Source of the DNA: Neoechinorhynchus agilis
Taxonomy: Eukaryota; Acanthocephala
NCBI GenBank assembly: GCA_051530055.1
Contig: CM121342.1
Location: 15,934,001-15,998,000, forward strand
Reading direction: 5' to 3'
DNA: 64,000 nucleotides
Shown: positions 20,697 through 31,190 of the stretch, piece by piece
Layout of the letters: each line of letters starts with the position of its first letter
Position numbering within the stretch: position 1 is the first letter of the stretch
Position numbers and translations under genes: made by a program
Notes under the pieces: generated by a model
Told to the model about the DNA's origin: nothing
Seen by the model: only the letters and a program-made list of their open reading frames with translations
The model's database searches: none

Positions 20697-21509
20697 ATGC
20701 ATCATTATGTTCGAACCTTTTCATTACCTGTATCTTGTTCAAAGCTACCTTTGGTGATACTTCATATGAACGCGAACGCTCATAGGAACAGTGGACGCAA
20801 TAAAATAACTTCAACGAGAATGCGATCAGCAAAATCTCTTCTCAATACAATTGTCGTTTTACACTTGTCTAGAAGTCCTAAAGCCAATCGAACATCTAAG
20901 CAGAAAATTGAACTTCCCCTAAATTCGAAAGATGATCATCTCTTACCGATTGCGATGTATATGCCAATTGTGCCTTCCCCTAATCGGTTAAGTAAAATGA
21001 TGTTTCCTGAGAGAAGCAATATGATGAGATCAACAAATTTAAGGAAAAGAAAGCGTCCAGACTTCAGCCGCGAACCGTATGAACTACGACCTAGAAAGAG
21101 ACAACATCGGTTAGATAATAAAGACGAAAACAAAGAAAACGATTATCAAATGGTGAAAAAAAGAAAAAGGAAGATTACAAAACCTTTGAAATTCACGGGT
21201 TCAGCCAATCAACAAAGGGTACAGCTCGATGAAAAAATGGTCGTAAAATCCGAGGCGATAAACTTTCAACTGTTCGGCCCACTGCAACCAGATCGAGAGT
21301 ACAAATGTTCAAAATGTCCTAAGTGCAAACGGACATCTCTTGAAGATATTCTCTATCAGAAAGGACAATGCGGATTCGATTCGTGTGGATTCGAATATTG
21401 CATTCTATGCCACGCGATTTACCATCCCTGCCGTCCTTGCTACGAAACCATTTTATCCAGAACAAGTTCAGAACAGCCTCACAAAGAAGCTCGATTACGA
21501 AGATGTTAA
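20697..21509 (+). CDS. Zinc-binding-region protein, Emi1/FBXO5-like
   Basis: The open frame runs from an ATG at 20697 to the stop at 21507-21509 (270 residues). The first 170 residues are basic and disordered, with a KEN sequence (DENKENDY). The C-terminal part has a Cys/His cluster (KCSKCPKC ... QCGFDSCGFEYCILCHAIYHPC) like the zinc-binding region of Emi1/Rca1/FBXO5, and the protein ends ARLRRC, close to their LRRL tail. Emi1 proteins block the APC/C by acting as pseudosubstrate. No F-box is visible. The start is uncertain because an acceptor-like CTGCAG at about 20676 could begin the exon. The function is inferred from the zinc cluster, KEN and tail, none of which alone is conclusive. Confidence 0.55.
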   Translation: MHHYVRTFSLPVSCSKLPLVILHMNANAHRNSGRNKITSTRMRSAKSLLNTIVVLHLSRSPKANRTSKQKIELPLNSKDDHLLPIAMYMPIVPSPNRLSKMMFPERSNMMRSTNLRKRKRPDFSREPYELRPRKRQHRLDNKDENKENDYQMVKKRKRKITKPLKFTGSANQQRVQLDEKMVVKSEAINFQLFGPLQPDREYKCSKCPKCKRTSLEDILYQKGQCGFDSCGFEYCILCHAIYHPCRPCYETILSRTSSEQPHKEARLRRC

Positions 21510-22516
21510 TATTTTTGTTTTAAGCATTATGCTAAAAATAAAGAGCGATAGTGGTACCAGAGGGACATTTTCGATACGCCTACAATTATTTTAACAATTC
21601 CAAAGACGCGTGTAGTGTACGGATAGTTATATCGGAAACATACGATCAGACTAAATAATAGAGATTATAAAATAGTTAGCGATAGAGAAATCGCTTTAAG
21701 AATCACTTAATGTCATTTGCCATTACATTGACCTAATGATACATTTTCCTGCCAGTAAAATTGACGTCATAAAGATGATTTAACTACCAGCGGCGAGAGA
21801 TTTTTAGCCGAAAAAGAGTTAATGTAAGATTTCAAGGTTAAAAGCAAATTCCTCGAGTAATTCACCTTACTTATCTGCACCGATACAGTTGTCGATAATA
21901 ATGAATTGACCTGCGGCGCTTAGTTTAATTGCTAAACACATTTCTGAATCGCTCATTTAATCTCTTGTAAAATTTAAATTGTGATAGCTGAACATTACGC
22001 TGAAGTTCTTTCAAACAGATTCGTCCTCTAGAGACTTCAATTTAATAAATACAACGTATTCATTCTATACTAGTTAATCTTATGAAGATTATCCCTTTTA
22101 TTAGGGATAGCAAATTCGCTGAGAACAGTAGATTTTAATTTTCAGTGAGTAAAATTGTAATAAGTTTAAAGGGCGATCATAGAAAAACAACCTCGGGAAC
22201 TTCCTCTAAAGCGAGCGTTTCCGCATTCAATAAAAATTTTATATCGATTCCTTTGAGAAATAAAAGATAATTTGACACGAAAAAAACAATCTATTCGTTC
22301 GAAAACTCTCCACCCTTCCAATGAAGAACTCTCTTCCCTCTGATCTGTCTTATTTTTCGTCGATATAGTACTTTCGCATCTCACACTGCTGCCTTCTTCG
22401 ACATGCATATCCGTGAAATACGCGAATCACATACACCTGCTATCAACTCCGGAGAAACCACTCCTGAGGTCAGCGGTTATTTCCCGTAATTTAATTCGAA
22501 CACAACATACAATCCG
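21510..22516. other. 1 kb without a recognised gene
   Basis: AT-rich sequence between a (+) and a (-) gene that converge. Nothing beyond short unsupported frames is seen. Confidence 0.4.
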
Positions 22517-24196
22517 TTATTCTGGTTCAGGATTCATTCGCATAAAATCGAATTTCGGCACTTTAGTGTACAATCCTGGGCAATTGATCCAGCGATCACC
22601 TTCCTGGGCTAGAAACTTATCAGGGCCAAAATTATATCTATTCAGTCCCTGTTTCACAATTTCGTCAACAGTTGTCGCACAATCCGTTGGAGTTAGTACT
22701 TTAGTGGATGTCGGTCGAAACGTGTCCTCCGCAAACGATGTACTTTCCAGCAAATCATCAAATGCAAGCTCTGCTGGTTCTGCCATAGTTAATAAAATCC
22801 GTGAAGATTCTTCGCTAGGAGATTCAACGATTCCTTCTTGAACATCAGTACCCGTTATAAGAGATTCAAACAGATCACACCGATCGGTTACTTTTTCAGA
22901 TCTAATTTGAGATATAGCGCTATTAATAATTGATAATACGTTTTCTAGTTTAACATAATCACGTTCAACCTTACTCACACATTGAACACTGAAATCTTTT
23001 GTCCATCCATCACCCAAAAGTATTTCACTTTTTGGTTTTAAGTCAGAGAATCCAACAGGCGATACGATCGATCCAATATCGAAATCATAGGTCAAAAACG
23101 ATTTATGACTGGTCATCAGGGGAATACTTTTGAATACAAACGCTAATTTTCTCTCAATACCACAAAGCGTTTCACTTTCAATGGAAAAATTTTGTGTTTG
23201 GTCCAGTAATCTTGACCAATCGTTAAGAGAGTGCGCAGTGACAACAATCTGAGCCAATCGGGGAAATGATTTAGTTCGACGAAGAAAAGATTTTAAATCT
23301 TGGTCGAGGTTTGAAATGCCAATCAAACTCTTCTTGTCTTTTTCTCTTTTTTCTAGAGCGCGGCAGTTTTTCAATAAATTGGATACCATAAAAGCACGAC
23401 CGCAATCAGGTGAAACTGCAGAAAATATTGAACATTGAGAACTTTTAAACAAGTAGTCGTTATAGCTATCCTCAGTGAGTTTCAGAAAAGTCGTCTCGCT
23501 AAGAAATTCTTTTACGCCTCCTAAACGAATCCAGCAATTATCTAATTGTACAAAATGTTTGGACGGACAATAACTAGAATTTTTCAGGACCCCAACTTTA
23601 AACGAATTACTGATTGGTGACAATCGACGTTGACGCTGCTCTTTTTTGATTGGTTCGTCTCTTTTTCGAGCCAAAATGTAGTCGCATTCGAGTGCAAACT
23701 GCGCTGGCCGATCCGGACATCTACGTTTCTTAGACTGATCTGACTCAACCATTTGGTTTAAACGAGGACGTCTCCGAATTGTTCTCGGGCTATGGGGCAG
23801 TAGATTTAACGAGGATGCGAATTGTTCTCCCAGTTGTTGCATTTGTCTATCCTGAGTGTTCCACGCTGGAGGAGTTTGATAAGGTAATCGGGGGAGTAAG
23901 GGAGCGAATCCTGGTGGGACTGTCATGAATTGCGATTGAAATGTAGTAAGACGTTGTTGATCCCTTGTAGGTCGGTTCATTACTATATAAGGTTGTAAGT
24001 CCCTCCGTCTTAACAATAGCACTGGTTCTCGACGAGGAAGATAGGGCGGTCTTGTCAACCTCGGGTTGATAGCGTAGCCGTAATTGAAGTTCTGGTAAGG
24101 ACATACAGAACGAAACTGATTGCCATGTGGATTTCCAATCGTGCCAGAAAATCGCATTTGCCGGTTGGTATGCCAATCTCGGTTGCCGCGACGCAT
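22517..24196 (-). CDS. Unrecognised 559-residue basic protein
   Basis: A long single exon starts at the ATG at 24194-24196 (MRRGNRDWHTNRQ). An acceptor-like TTTTTCAG directly precedes this ATG, and the open frame upstream of it runs into a dispersed repeat (24237-24290), so the longer reading starting at 24298 is probably not used. The first 200 residues are Arg/Pro-rich and low complexity (PPYLPRREPVLLLRRRD, VPPGFAPLLPRLPYQT) with a KKRR patch. The rest is better mixed, with SLIGISNLDQDLKSFLRRT and an acidic region after residue 430. No family is recognised; an RNA-associated protein is conceivable from composition. Its N-terminal VPPGFAPLLPR part resembles the 133-residue frame in the 2.1 kb repeats. 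Confidence 0.65.
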   Translation of the reverse strand: MRRGNRDWHTNRQMRFSGTIGNPHGNQFRSVCPYQNFNYGYAINPRLTRPPYLPRREPVLLLRRRDLQPYIVMNRPTRDQQRLTTFQSQFMTVPPGFAPLLPRLPYQTPPAWNTQDRQMQQLGEQFASSLNLLPHSPRTIRRRPRLNQMVESDQSKKRRCPDRPAQFALECDYILARKRDEPIKKEQRQRRLSPISNSFKVGVLKNSSYCPSKHFVQLDNCWIRLGGVKEFLSETTFLKLTEDSYNDYLFKSSQCSIFSAVSPDCGRAFMVSNLLKNCRALEKREKDKKSLIGISNLDQDLKSFLRRTKSFPRLAQIVVTAHSLNDWSRLLDQTQNFSIESETLCGIERKLAFVFKSIPLMTSHKSFLTYDFDIGSIVSPVGFSDLKPKSEILLGDGWTKDFSVQCVSKVERDYVKLENVLSIINSAISQIRSEKVTDRCDLFESLITGTDVQEGIVESPSEESSRILLTMAEPAELAFDDLLESTSFAEDTFRPTSTKVLTPTDCATTVDEIVKQGLNRYNFGPDKFLAQEGDRWINCPGLYTKVPKFDFMRMNPEPE

Positions 24197-24236
24197 CTCT
24201 GAAAAATATAAAGAAACCGTGTCGATATGTGAAGAG

Positions 24237-24290
24237 ATACCGGGATATGTAATTAGAATTATTATCCAGAAGTCTTCACCAGGTAAATGA
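24237..24290. repeat. Dispersed TACCGG-ended repeat, copy 1
   Basis: It reads GATACCGGGATATGTAATTA, then GAATTATTATCCAGAAGTC and CACCAGGTAAAT. Similar sequences lie at 26063-26125 and 51321-51372. It seems to be the end of a dispersed element and supplies the artefactual upstream codons of the unrecognised protein frame. Confidence 0.5.
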
Positions 24291-24311
24291 TTATTCATTC
24301 AAAACGTCTTG

Positions 24312-25975
24312 CGAACCTCGTCGGGAACTAACAAACTGATGATGAATCCAACGATGTTCGAAAAACCTTTAATAAATAATCATTTACCGGGTGTAGAACT
24401 AAACAACGAAGATACAACCTAATAAATAACCAACATAGTGGTTGTTCACGAAAAATTGTTGAAATTAAAAAATGCCGTATTTCATGACGATGGCGTTCGG
24501 CAGAAATCCATACGTTCTCCAATCCCTAATCTGTACTAAACAAGAATTCACCTAAATTTCAATTTCTATTCATAGCATTTGCAAGAAAGACTGGGCGAAA
24601 AAGTAGTTTGTCCAAATATTTGCTTTATTCGCGCAATCCAATTTTTTACCTCAGTGTTTGAGCGGAAAGCAAATCAAGAACGCGGCAATTTCTTATTGTA
24701 GGTAAAATTATTAAAATGCTTTAATTACAAATCTCGTATTTCATCAAGTGGCTTTTACAATGTTCGGCAGGAATTCGTTCCATCTCCAATTTTTTTATCT
24801 GTCTTCTTTGATTATTATAAAAATAGAGACTGCTTTCTTGGATTATTATCGTCGGGGCAAAGGATACTTTCTTTTGGTAGTTTTATCACCCCGGATTTAA
24901 GTTCACTAATTTAATCCTCCGATATTACACGTCGGATAATTCCGATATTATCAAGGTTTGCCATTGTTTGGAAGTAAATGAAAGGAATCCTTTCATTGTC
25001 GGAAATAAATTAGTTAACTTAAATCCGGAGTGACAAAACTATCAAAACAAAGATACTGTTTTGTTGATTTTGTGGCAACGACTTCTTCCGGATGCCCGGC
25101 GTGCAACCGTAGGACGTTTGTGTCGGCGAACAGAGGGAAGGACAACATACATTTGACCATCATAAACAATAATAAATACCTCGTCTTGATTACGTGCAGC
25201 TGCTAAAATCTCAATATTTCGCCCGTCACCAGAAGTCCGACGAGAAGGACGAGATTAATAAGTCAGTCTCTATTTTTATAATCACCGAATGACACATACA
25301 AATGAACAACTTCTATACAATTCTTTATCTGTAATAAACAACAATTTACCTAAATTTTAATTTCTTTCGATAGCGCTCGCATCACAGAATTCAAGCGATT
25401 ACGCTGTTTACCGAATTATTTGCTTTACTCGCGCAATCTAATTTTTTATCCCAGTGTTTGAGCGGAAAGCAAACCAAGAACGCAGCAATTTCGTATTGTA
25501 GGTAAAATTATTTAAATGATTTTATTATAAATCTCGTATTTTATAATGCACGTCACAAAGTATTAATTAAAATTTCGTTCCATCTCCAACTTTTTTTACC
25601 TGTAATAAACAGCAATTTACCTAAATTTTAAGTTCTTTTCATAGCTTTTGCAAGAAAGACTGGGCGAAAAAGTTATTTACCCAAATATTTGCTTAATTCG
25701 CGCAATCCAATTTTCTAAACCGAGTGTTCGACCAAAAAACAAATCAAGAACGCGGCAAGGTCGTATTATAAGAAAACCATTAAAATGTTTATATTAAAAA
25801 TCGCATATTTTATCACGTGCTGCATTCAGCAGAAATTCGTCTTCCAAATTTTAATCGTTTGCGATACAGATCTCAGACCGTAACATTCTTCAAAGAAGTA
25901 TTCGCTTTATTCGCGCAAGCCAATTTTTTTTACCCGAGTGTTTGACCGGAAAGCAAATATAGTCGCTTTCCGAGT
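24312..25975. repeat. Diverged tandem repeat array, unit about 270-290 bp
   Basis: About four to five diverged copies of one unit follow each other. Recurring landmarks are CTGTAATAAACAACAATTTA, TTCGCGCAATCCAATTTTTT, CAGTGTTTGAGCGGAAAGC and TCGTTCCATCTCCAA, at roughly 24530-24800, 25328-25612, 25613-25860 and a partial one to 25975. A foldback element (24815-25287) interrupts the array. There is no coding capacity. A further copy of one unit with its flank is found at 32435-32725. Confidence 0.65.
24815..25287. mobile_element. Foldback element inserted in the tandem array
   Basis: The outer ends are inverted (TGATTATTATAAAAATAGAGA on the left, TCTCTATTTTTATAATCACC on the right). A second inverted pair lies inside: GGTAGTTTTATCACCCCGG (about 24878) against CCGGAGTGACAAAACTATC (about 25024). 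The part with CAATATTTCGCCCGTCACCA and AAGTCCGACGAGAAGGACG resembles the tails of Penelope-like elements. ATCTGT occurs on both sides and may be a target duplication. The right two-thirds recur at 31908-32247. Confidence 0.55.
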
Positions 25976-26062
25976 GCAAAACTTTGTCCTAAAAAATTTT
26001 CTTTCAGCGCAACAGCGGACCAAATTTTTTTAAACGACATTGTTTTAAAATGTCGATAAATT

Positions 26063-26125
26063 GAGTTACCCGGTTATATGATTGGGATTGTTGTTGAGAA
26101 GTCGTCGTCCGGTAAATAACTTTTT
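26063..26125. repeat. Dispersed TACCGG-ended repeat, copy 2
   Basis: It reads TACCCGGTTATATGATTGGG, ATTGTTGTTGAGAAGTCGTC, GTCCGGTAAATAAC, matching the copies at 24237 and 51321. It is followed by an inverted GTTATTTACCGG-like pair. It lies about 180 bp upstream of the RPAP3-like start codon. Confidence 0.5.
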
Positions 26126-26298
26126 TTATTTACCGGACGAGGCTTGAAACGCCTTGGGTAAAAAATTATTTACCGGTTTAATACTTCTAAATAACAACAC
26201 GAAATCGTTTAAAAAGTGTAATTACTGTTTTAATGTTCAATTACAAAAACGAATCAATGTAATAGTTTTTCATAAATTTTTTTAACGAATTTTTTCAG

Positions 26299-27529
26299 AT
26301 GTTTAGTTCCGACCGAAATAAAATGATAGATTTTCAACGAACGATTCGTGAAAATAATCTTTATCTAAAAGAATATTTGGGTGATTTGGACAAATGGACC
26401 GAGAATGTTAAAAAAGTGCCTGTATTAAGTGTCGAAGTTTTAAAAGAGAGAGGTAACCTCTTGTTTAAATCTAAGCAATACCGTGAGGCGTTGATGGAAT
26501 ATCGGAAAGCAATACGGGAAATTGATTGTAAAGACGAACCCAAGATGACTGCCATTCTTCACGCAAATGCTGCACAATGCCTGTTGTGTTTGAAACAATT
26601 TAGGGAGACGATAGAGGAAGCTTCGTCGGGTCTTGAAATCGAACCGGAAAATTTAAGTATCAGTGGTGGTGGTGGTGACGTTCTACAATTTAAATTATTG
26701 CTGTAAATCACAAACCAAAATTTATTCGGTTATTTCTAGACGCTTTAGGATCCTATTTTTTGCCCAAATGAGAAACATAGTTGTTGCCAGCTACAACAAG
26801 AGAACATTCCACTATTAAATTGGCATTTGTGCTTAAAATGCGAGCACCATTGATGCAACAAAATGCTTGTACCGTAGGGTGAAAGGATATTTGGGAATGT
26901 CTTATGAGGAGGGCGGCCGTATATTTGAAAAAATTGAAACCGATTTGAAGAATCTTGAGCTGCTGGACGGTAGTAATCGTGCTGTTTTAGAATTAAGAGG
27001 TGAATTCGAGAAGCGCTGCACCTATGTGGATTGTGATGTTAAATTTTCTGAGGTTGAACAATTTCAGTGGCTGAAAATCGGAAAACTTTATGACACTCGA
27101 TTAAAGACTAAAGAGTCTAATGGTCACGATCCATTTCTCAAATTGGAGCGGTGCCCTTCGCTGACTCAAATGAAACCCCTGCAATCATCTATTGAGTTTA
27201 AGCAACGATTCACACAATACAAGCGTTATGGAAAGGTTTTTCTATCCCAGTTTTTGCGCCTTATGGTCCCGACCAAGTCTATTAGTGATCTGATCGGCAG
27301 TGAGCTTAACTGTGAGATTCTTGAAGCTTTCATGGACGCCTGGGATGAAGAAATTGATCCTGAGACCAAAGTAGAATTCATGATCGAAATAGCAAAATGT
27401 AAAAGGTTTTCATCGGCGCTCGCAATTTTCAAGTGTAACGTGCACAATGTGGCGAAAATTGAGAAGTATATACAAGAAATTGGTGACAAAGCACAGAGAA
27501 GTGCGATTCAAAAATTGTGGATTCTTTAA
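26299..27529 (+). CDS. RPAP3: RPAP3-like TPR co-chaperone, frame interrupted
   Basis: RPAP3 links HSP90 to the R2TP complex that assembles RNA polymerase II and other machines. The first part (26299-26656) has the N-terminal FQRTIRENNLYLKEYLGDL segment, then a TPR domain (ERGNLLFKSKQYREALMEY ... ANAAQCLLCLKQFRETIEE ... LEIEPENL). The second part (26867-27529) continues the TPR (YRRVKGYLGMSYEEGG) and contains the RPAP3 C-terminal domain (EFKQRFTQYKRYGKVFLSQF ... KCKRFSSALAIF). Between them, an 83-nt GT-AG intron (26657-26739) would lead to NAL, but the frame then meets TGA at 26769 and regains homology only at TACCGTAGG (26870). It is shorter than human RPAP3, with one TPR region only. This may be a disrupted copy or an unusual splice. 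Confidence 0.65.
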
Positions 27530-27662
27530 CGATTCTAAGCTTTGCAGAGCGATATATATGGTAAATTTGTTCACAAGCGAGTTTTTATTGCATACTTTTT
27601 ATTTCGTATTTCGGTTTCTCCTTTTTATATGTATTTGTACAAGAGTTGCTAACACTAAATAT

Positions 27663-28064
27663 CTATTGATTGGATGCTTCCCTGTCTTTTCCTTTCGCAA
27701 ATGGGTCCGTGGTTTTGTTTCTGAATAGTTGGTTAGGTTGAGCGTTATAGCAAGGCTTTTTTTCAGTTGGTAGTCTAGGTCCAAGATTTAAACACCGTGA
27801 GAATAGTGCCTGGAGTGTATTTCCATTGTTCTGTCTTGCTTGATTAAAATTCCTTACTCTGGGTATTAACGGGACAAAATTTGATGGGACTGCGACATAG
27901 CGCTTATCAAATCTTGGCGGAGACGGAAATCCCCTCACGCTATTAGTGAAGAATGGACGATGCGGATCCAGTTGTTGAGGCGCACGAAGTTTTGGTTCTT
28001 GACTATTACTTTCTTTGATATTAGCTTGAGAACTGTTTATCAGGTTTTTGCTATATTGTTCCAT
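27663..28064 (-). pseudogene. Gene-derived exon fragment in repeat copy 1
   Basis: An open frame of 133 residues starts MEQYSKNL, with an acceptor-like GGATTTCAG just before the ATG. The part VAVPSNFVPLIPRV ... CLNLGPRLP resembles MTVPPGFAPLLPRL ... SLNLLPHSP in the unrecognised protein at 22517-24196, which also begins directly after an acceptor. This suggests an exon of a related gene carried by the repeat. A copy with few substitutions lies at 41850-42251. No function is known. Confidence 0.45.
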
Positions 28065-28218
28065 TTCTGAAATCCAAACACACGATTTGCTTATGCGATC
28101 GAACGTAAAAGACTCAGATTCGTACCGATGAAAATGTGCTAGCGTTGTTTTCTGTCCCTAGAATTGAATGAATGGGATTCCCGTCCAAGTCAGCTGACGT
28201 GGAGAACAATGAGAAGTG

Positions 28219-28259
28219 CGTGATCACATTAAGGTGTGATCACGTGTATGCGTGATCAC
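28219..28259. repeat. Three GTGATCAC palindromes, copy 1
   Basis: GTGATCAC occurs three times within 41 bp (GCGTGATCACATTAAGGTGT, then GATCACGTGTATGCGTGATC, ACG). The same cluster is at 42406-42446 in the second copy of the block. It could form hairpins or bind a dimeric protein; neither is shown. Confidence 0.6.
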
Positions 28260-29214
28260 GGGTCAATTGGCTCCCGGAACGGCATTTTCCTTTTATTCTT
28301 GAATGCTAATTCTGTATCTATGTGTGGCGTTTTCACGGCGGATAATTTTCCTTTTAGGTACGCCGCCCACCGATCTGGTTCAGAAACGCGCATAAAATCA
28401 CACTTAATATCTTGAACTACACGGTTATGAGTGAGATGGGACTCATCAATGAGCTTCCTCATCTTACAATATTAAGTTATTTCAAGTGCTTCCGTGAACC
28501 AGATCGGTGGGCAGTTTGCCCAAGGAAAATTATCAGCCGTGAAAAAGGCCACACTTAAAACGCAGAATAAAAGTTACCGGCTGGCCAGACTTCGAAATAA
28601 TAAAATAATTCAGTTGGCTTAGAATTAAAAATCAAAAACTGGCAGTGTGTACATTCCATAGTTGTGCCGATGTGGTCAAGTGGAATAAAAGCTCCTGATT
28701 CCAGTTTGAGTCAAAGGGTTCAATATTCATTTTCGCCGTAACGCATAGCCAATAGGGAACGAAATATAACTGAAGGGAGGAAACTCATAGATGAGTCTCG
28801 CCTCCTCGGGAGGTATCTGATTATCCAGAGAGATGCAGAAACTAATAACCACGTATGGTTCAAGGTATTAAGTGTGATTTTATGCGCATCCCTTCACCAG
28901 ATCAGTGGGCGGTGTGCCAAAAAATATTATCAGCCGTGAAAAAGACAACACATAGATACTGAAAAGTCTTTTATTCTTTATTTATGTGTGGCTAATTGAT
29001 TACTTTTTTATTAAGTGTCGAAGTAACCATGGTTGCATTGCTAATTATTTTCCTTTCTTTTAATTAAAGAAATAATTTTTAACTTATGAAATATAAATAC
29101 TGTTATGAAAACTAAACAAATCCAAGCCCGCCAGAAAATTAGTGAGTTTTCTGAAACCCAGTCTTGATGGCAGTGCGAATGTGATAGCGTCAGCCTATGA
29201 TTTTCTTGAAATAC

Positions 29215-30165
29215 TCAAATCCGTCAATTGAACGGACGATGTATGTATGCTCTCAGCTGGTGTTAGGGGAATGTTTACTCAGATGCCTACTAAAGAAGCG
29301 ATTGAGCTCGCAATTACAATCCTAGAACAAAATGGCGCGTATAACCTAAGCAAAGTGGAATGGAGACAATAACTATAAAATGTCGATATATGAGGTACCA
29401 AGTACACAAACTTTGAGTATGAAGGTGAGAACTGCGACCAGATTGATGGTACCGTGATGGGTAGTCCACTGCCGCCTGTACTGGCAGAGCTTTATAAGGA
29501 GAATTGAGAAAAAGATCATATCGCCACAAAAGCTTGAATAAATATTTGGCTCAGATATGTTGATGACACGTTCATCCTGATGAAACGGTCAACATTTTCG
29601 AAGGACCAATTCATACAATGGGACGTGGAAATGGAAAAAACATCTTCCTTAGCGTTTCTGGATCTTCTCATAAGACGACAAAACCCAAGTTATAGGACCA
29701 CTGTGTATCGAAAAGGGAACATTCCACACGGTGTGGAACCATGGACCTCTGCCCATGCTGGTAAGGTGAGATTATCCGGGTAGCAATATAGCTTACTGTA
29801 TTCGGGACGCACGCTATGCTATATTCAGGAAGCTATACGAACCCAAAGAACGGGTTTTTTTGAAGTTCCATTCATTAACGATCAATGGACCAATAAAAAT
29901 GCACACGGCCTTGCTGAGAAGGCAAGAAATTGCCCAGTATTATTAATCCTTGGCCAACTCCACTTCGGAAGAGTGCCTCTACGAGATAACATGTAAAGAC
30001 TGTCCACAAATCTGTATTGGGCAGATTAATAATCTACGACGCAGGATTCGTAAGCATCAAAATGCTGTCAACAATAAAACAGACCAAAGCTTAGCAGTAG
30101 TGAGCCACTCGACATCGAATCACGAGATTGATTTTGACAACGTCAATGCATTGATTTTGGGTCGG
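29215..30165 (+). pseudogene. Decayed Penelope-like element, family 2
   Basis: Reverse-transcriptase motifs of Penelope-like elements survive with stops and a frameshift: LFTQMPTKEAIELAI, GTVMGSPLPPVLAELY, the catalytic WLRYVDDTFILMK and SLAFLDLLIRR. From about 29950 comes the start of a GIY-YIG endonuclease (LYEITCKDCPQICIGQINNL). The sequence after about 30165 is antisense to LINE family X, which truncates the element. The first half is shared with the second 2.1 kb block, which stops at 43905 and lacks the endonuclease part. Confidence 0.75.
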
Positions 30166-31190
30166 GTGCAGAAGATCCGCTCGAAGGGAGTCCGTTCGGG
30201 TATGAATATCCGGCCGGTTAGGGATGAGCGGTTATTTTTCGTTGGAAAGCCTTTGTATTTGGCCTTTCCTCGGGCTCATTTCCCGTCATGGTATTCGAGA
30301 AGATTGGGTAGTAATGAAAAATGAGCGCTGGTAAAGGGAGCTGACTTTCGTTGGTTAATTGTTAGTTGTTGTGTTCCGTTCTTTCCTCCGAATCAATTCG
30401 CATTTGGGGGATTTAGCGGTTAGGATGAAAGAGCGGAGGTACAGATTTGTGCGAGGAACTGAAGGATGGAAAATGTTGGGGCGATGCGAATGTTGTAAGT
30501 GTGAGTAAAAGGAGAAATGTGTGGTAGAAATTGAATCGGAAGAGAATGAAGGCGCTTTGAATGCTTTTCAAATATTAGAGAGAGGTGTTTTTCTAAGGGC
30601 ACGAGTTCGGAAGGGCAGATTAGAGCGCACCTCTTGGGAAATGTATTAAGTTTTTTAATAGTTTAGAAGAAAAATTGCAGAAAGCTGGACATGCTTAGGT
30701 GACCCTTAACAGGATGGCGGACATATAGAAGTACTTAAGATCTTTGAATGATAATCGAAGGAATCGGAGGCGTTTAAGAAGAGGGGAGCCGGTACATACG
30801 TAATGATTGTGATATCATCAGTATACAAGAAGTATTTAGAATAAAAAGAGGATGGAATAAGATTGTTCAGGAAAATGTTGAAAATAATGGGGGAGAGAAC
30901 AACCCCCCCCCAAGGACAAGATAGTGATCGACGGAATCAAAAGCTTTATGAATGTCGATTTGGATGAGTCGAGAGATTAATATGGGTTGTGCGTCGAGAT
31001 TATGAAGAAAAGAATCGTAGATGCGAACAATGGCGCCCGTACAAGCTGAATGGGTGAAATTTTTCGATTGAAGATTGGCAGAAGGTGTGCTTTAAAGCAT
31101 CTCTCTAAGATTTTAGAGAAGGAGGGTAAGATATAAATAGGCCAGGAAAATTCCGGTCTTGAAACTTTGGTTGATTATATGGGTGCACGA
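30165..31190 (-). pseudogene. LINE family X fragment
   Basis: Read on the minus strand, this matches 44900-46620 in pieces: the C-terminal region (LEKHLSLIFEKHSKRLHSLP on 30420-30602), the YADD-region neighbourhood and the KAFDSVDH part (about 30930-30960). The end at about 31190 corresponds to the IIPDLID region. Several internal deletions and stops make it non-functional. Its 3' part forms the artefactual C-terminus of the open frame at 29950-30324. Confidence 0.65.

Larger units (their letters stand above)
27626..29755. repeat. 2.1 kb repeat block, copy 1
   Basis: It is nearly identical to 41813-43901; the main difference is a 41-bp segment near 28655-28695 that is missing in copy 2. It contains a minus-strand frame resembling a host-gene exon (27663-28064), a cluster of three GTGATCAC palindromes (about 28219-28259), inverted repeats (28320-28460 against 28858-28960) and the decayed reverse transcriptase of a Penelope-like element on the plus strand. 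The high identity implies a recent duplication, transposition or gene conversion. Confidence 0.8.

Noticed and set aside
22413-22841. 142-residue plus-strand frame
   Set aside because: Antisense shadow of the 559-residue minus-strand protein.
24197-24298. Upstream extension of the 559-residue protein (34 codons)
   Set aside because: It lies in a dispersed repeat and before a good acceptor, so it is probably intronic or untranslated.
30165-30324. C-terminal half of the GIY-YIG frame at 29950
   Set aside because: This part is antisense LINE X sequence, not endonuclease.
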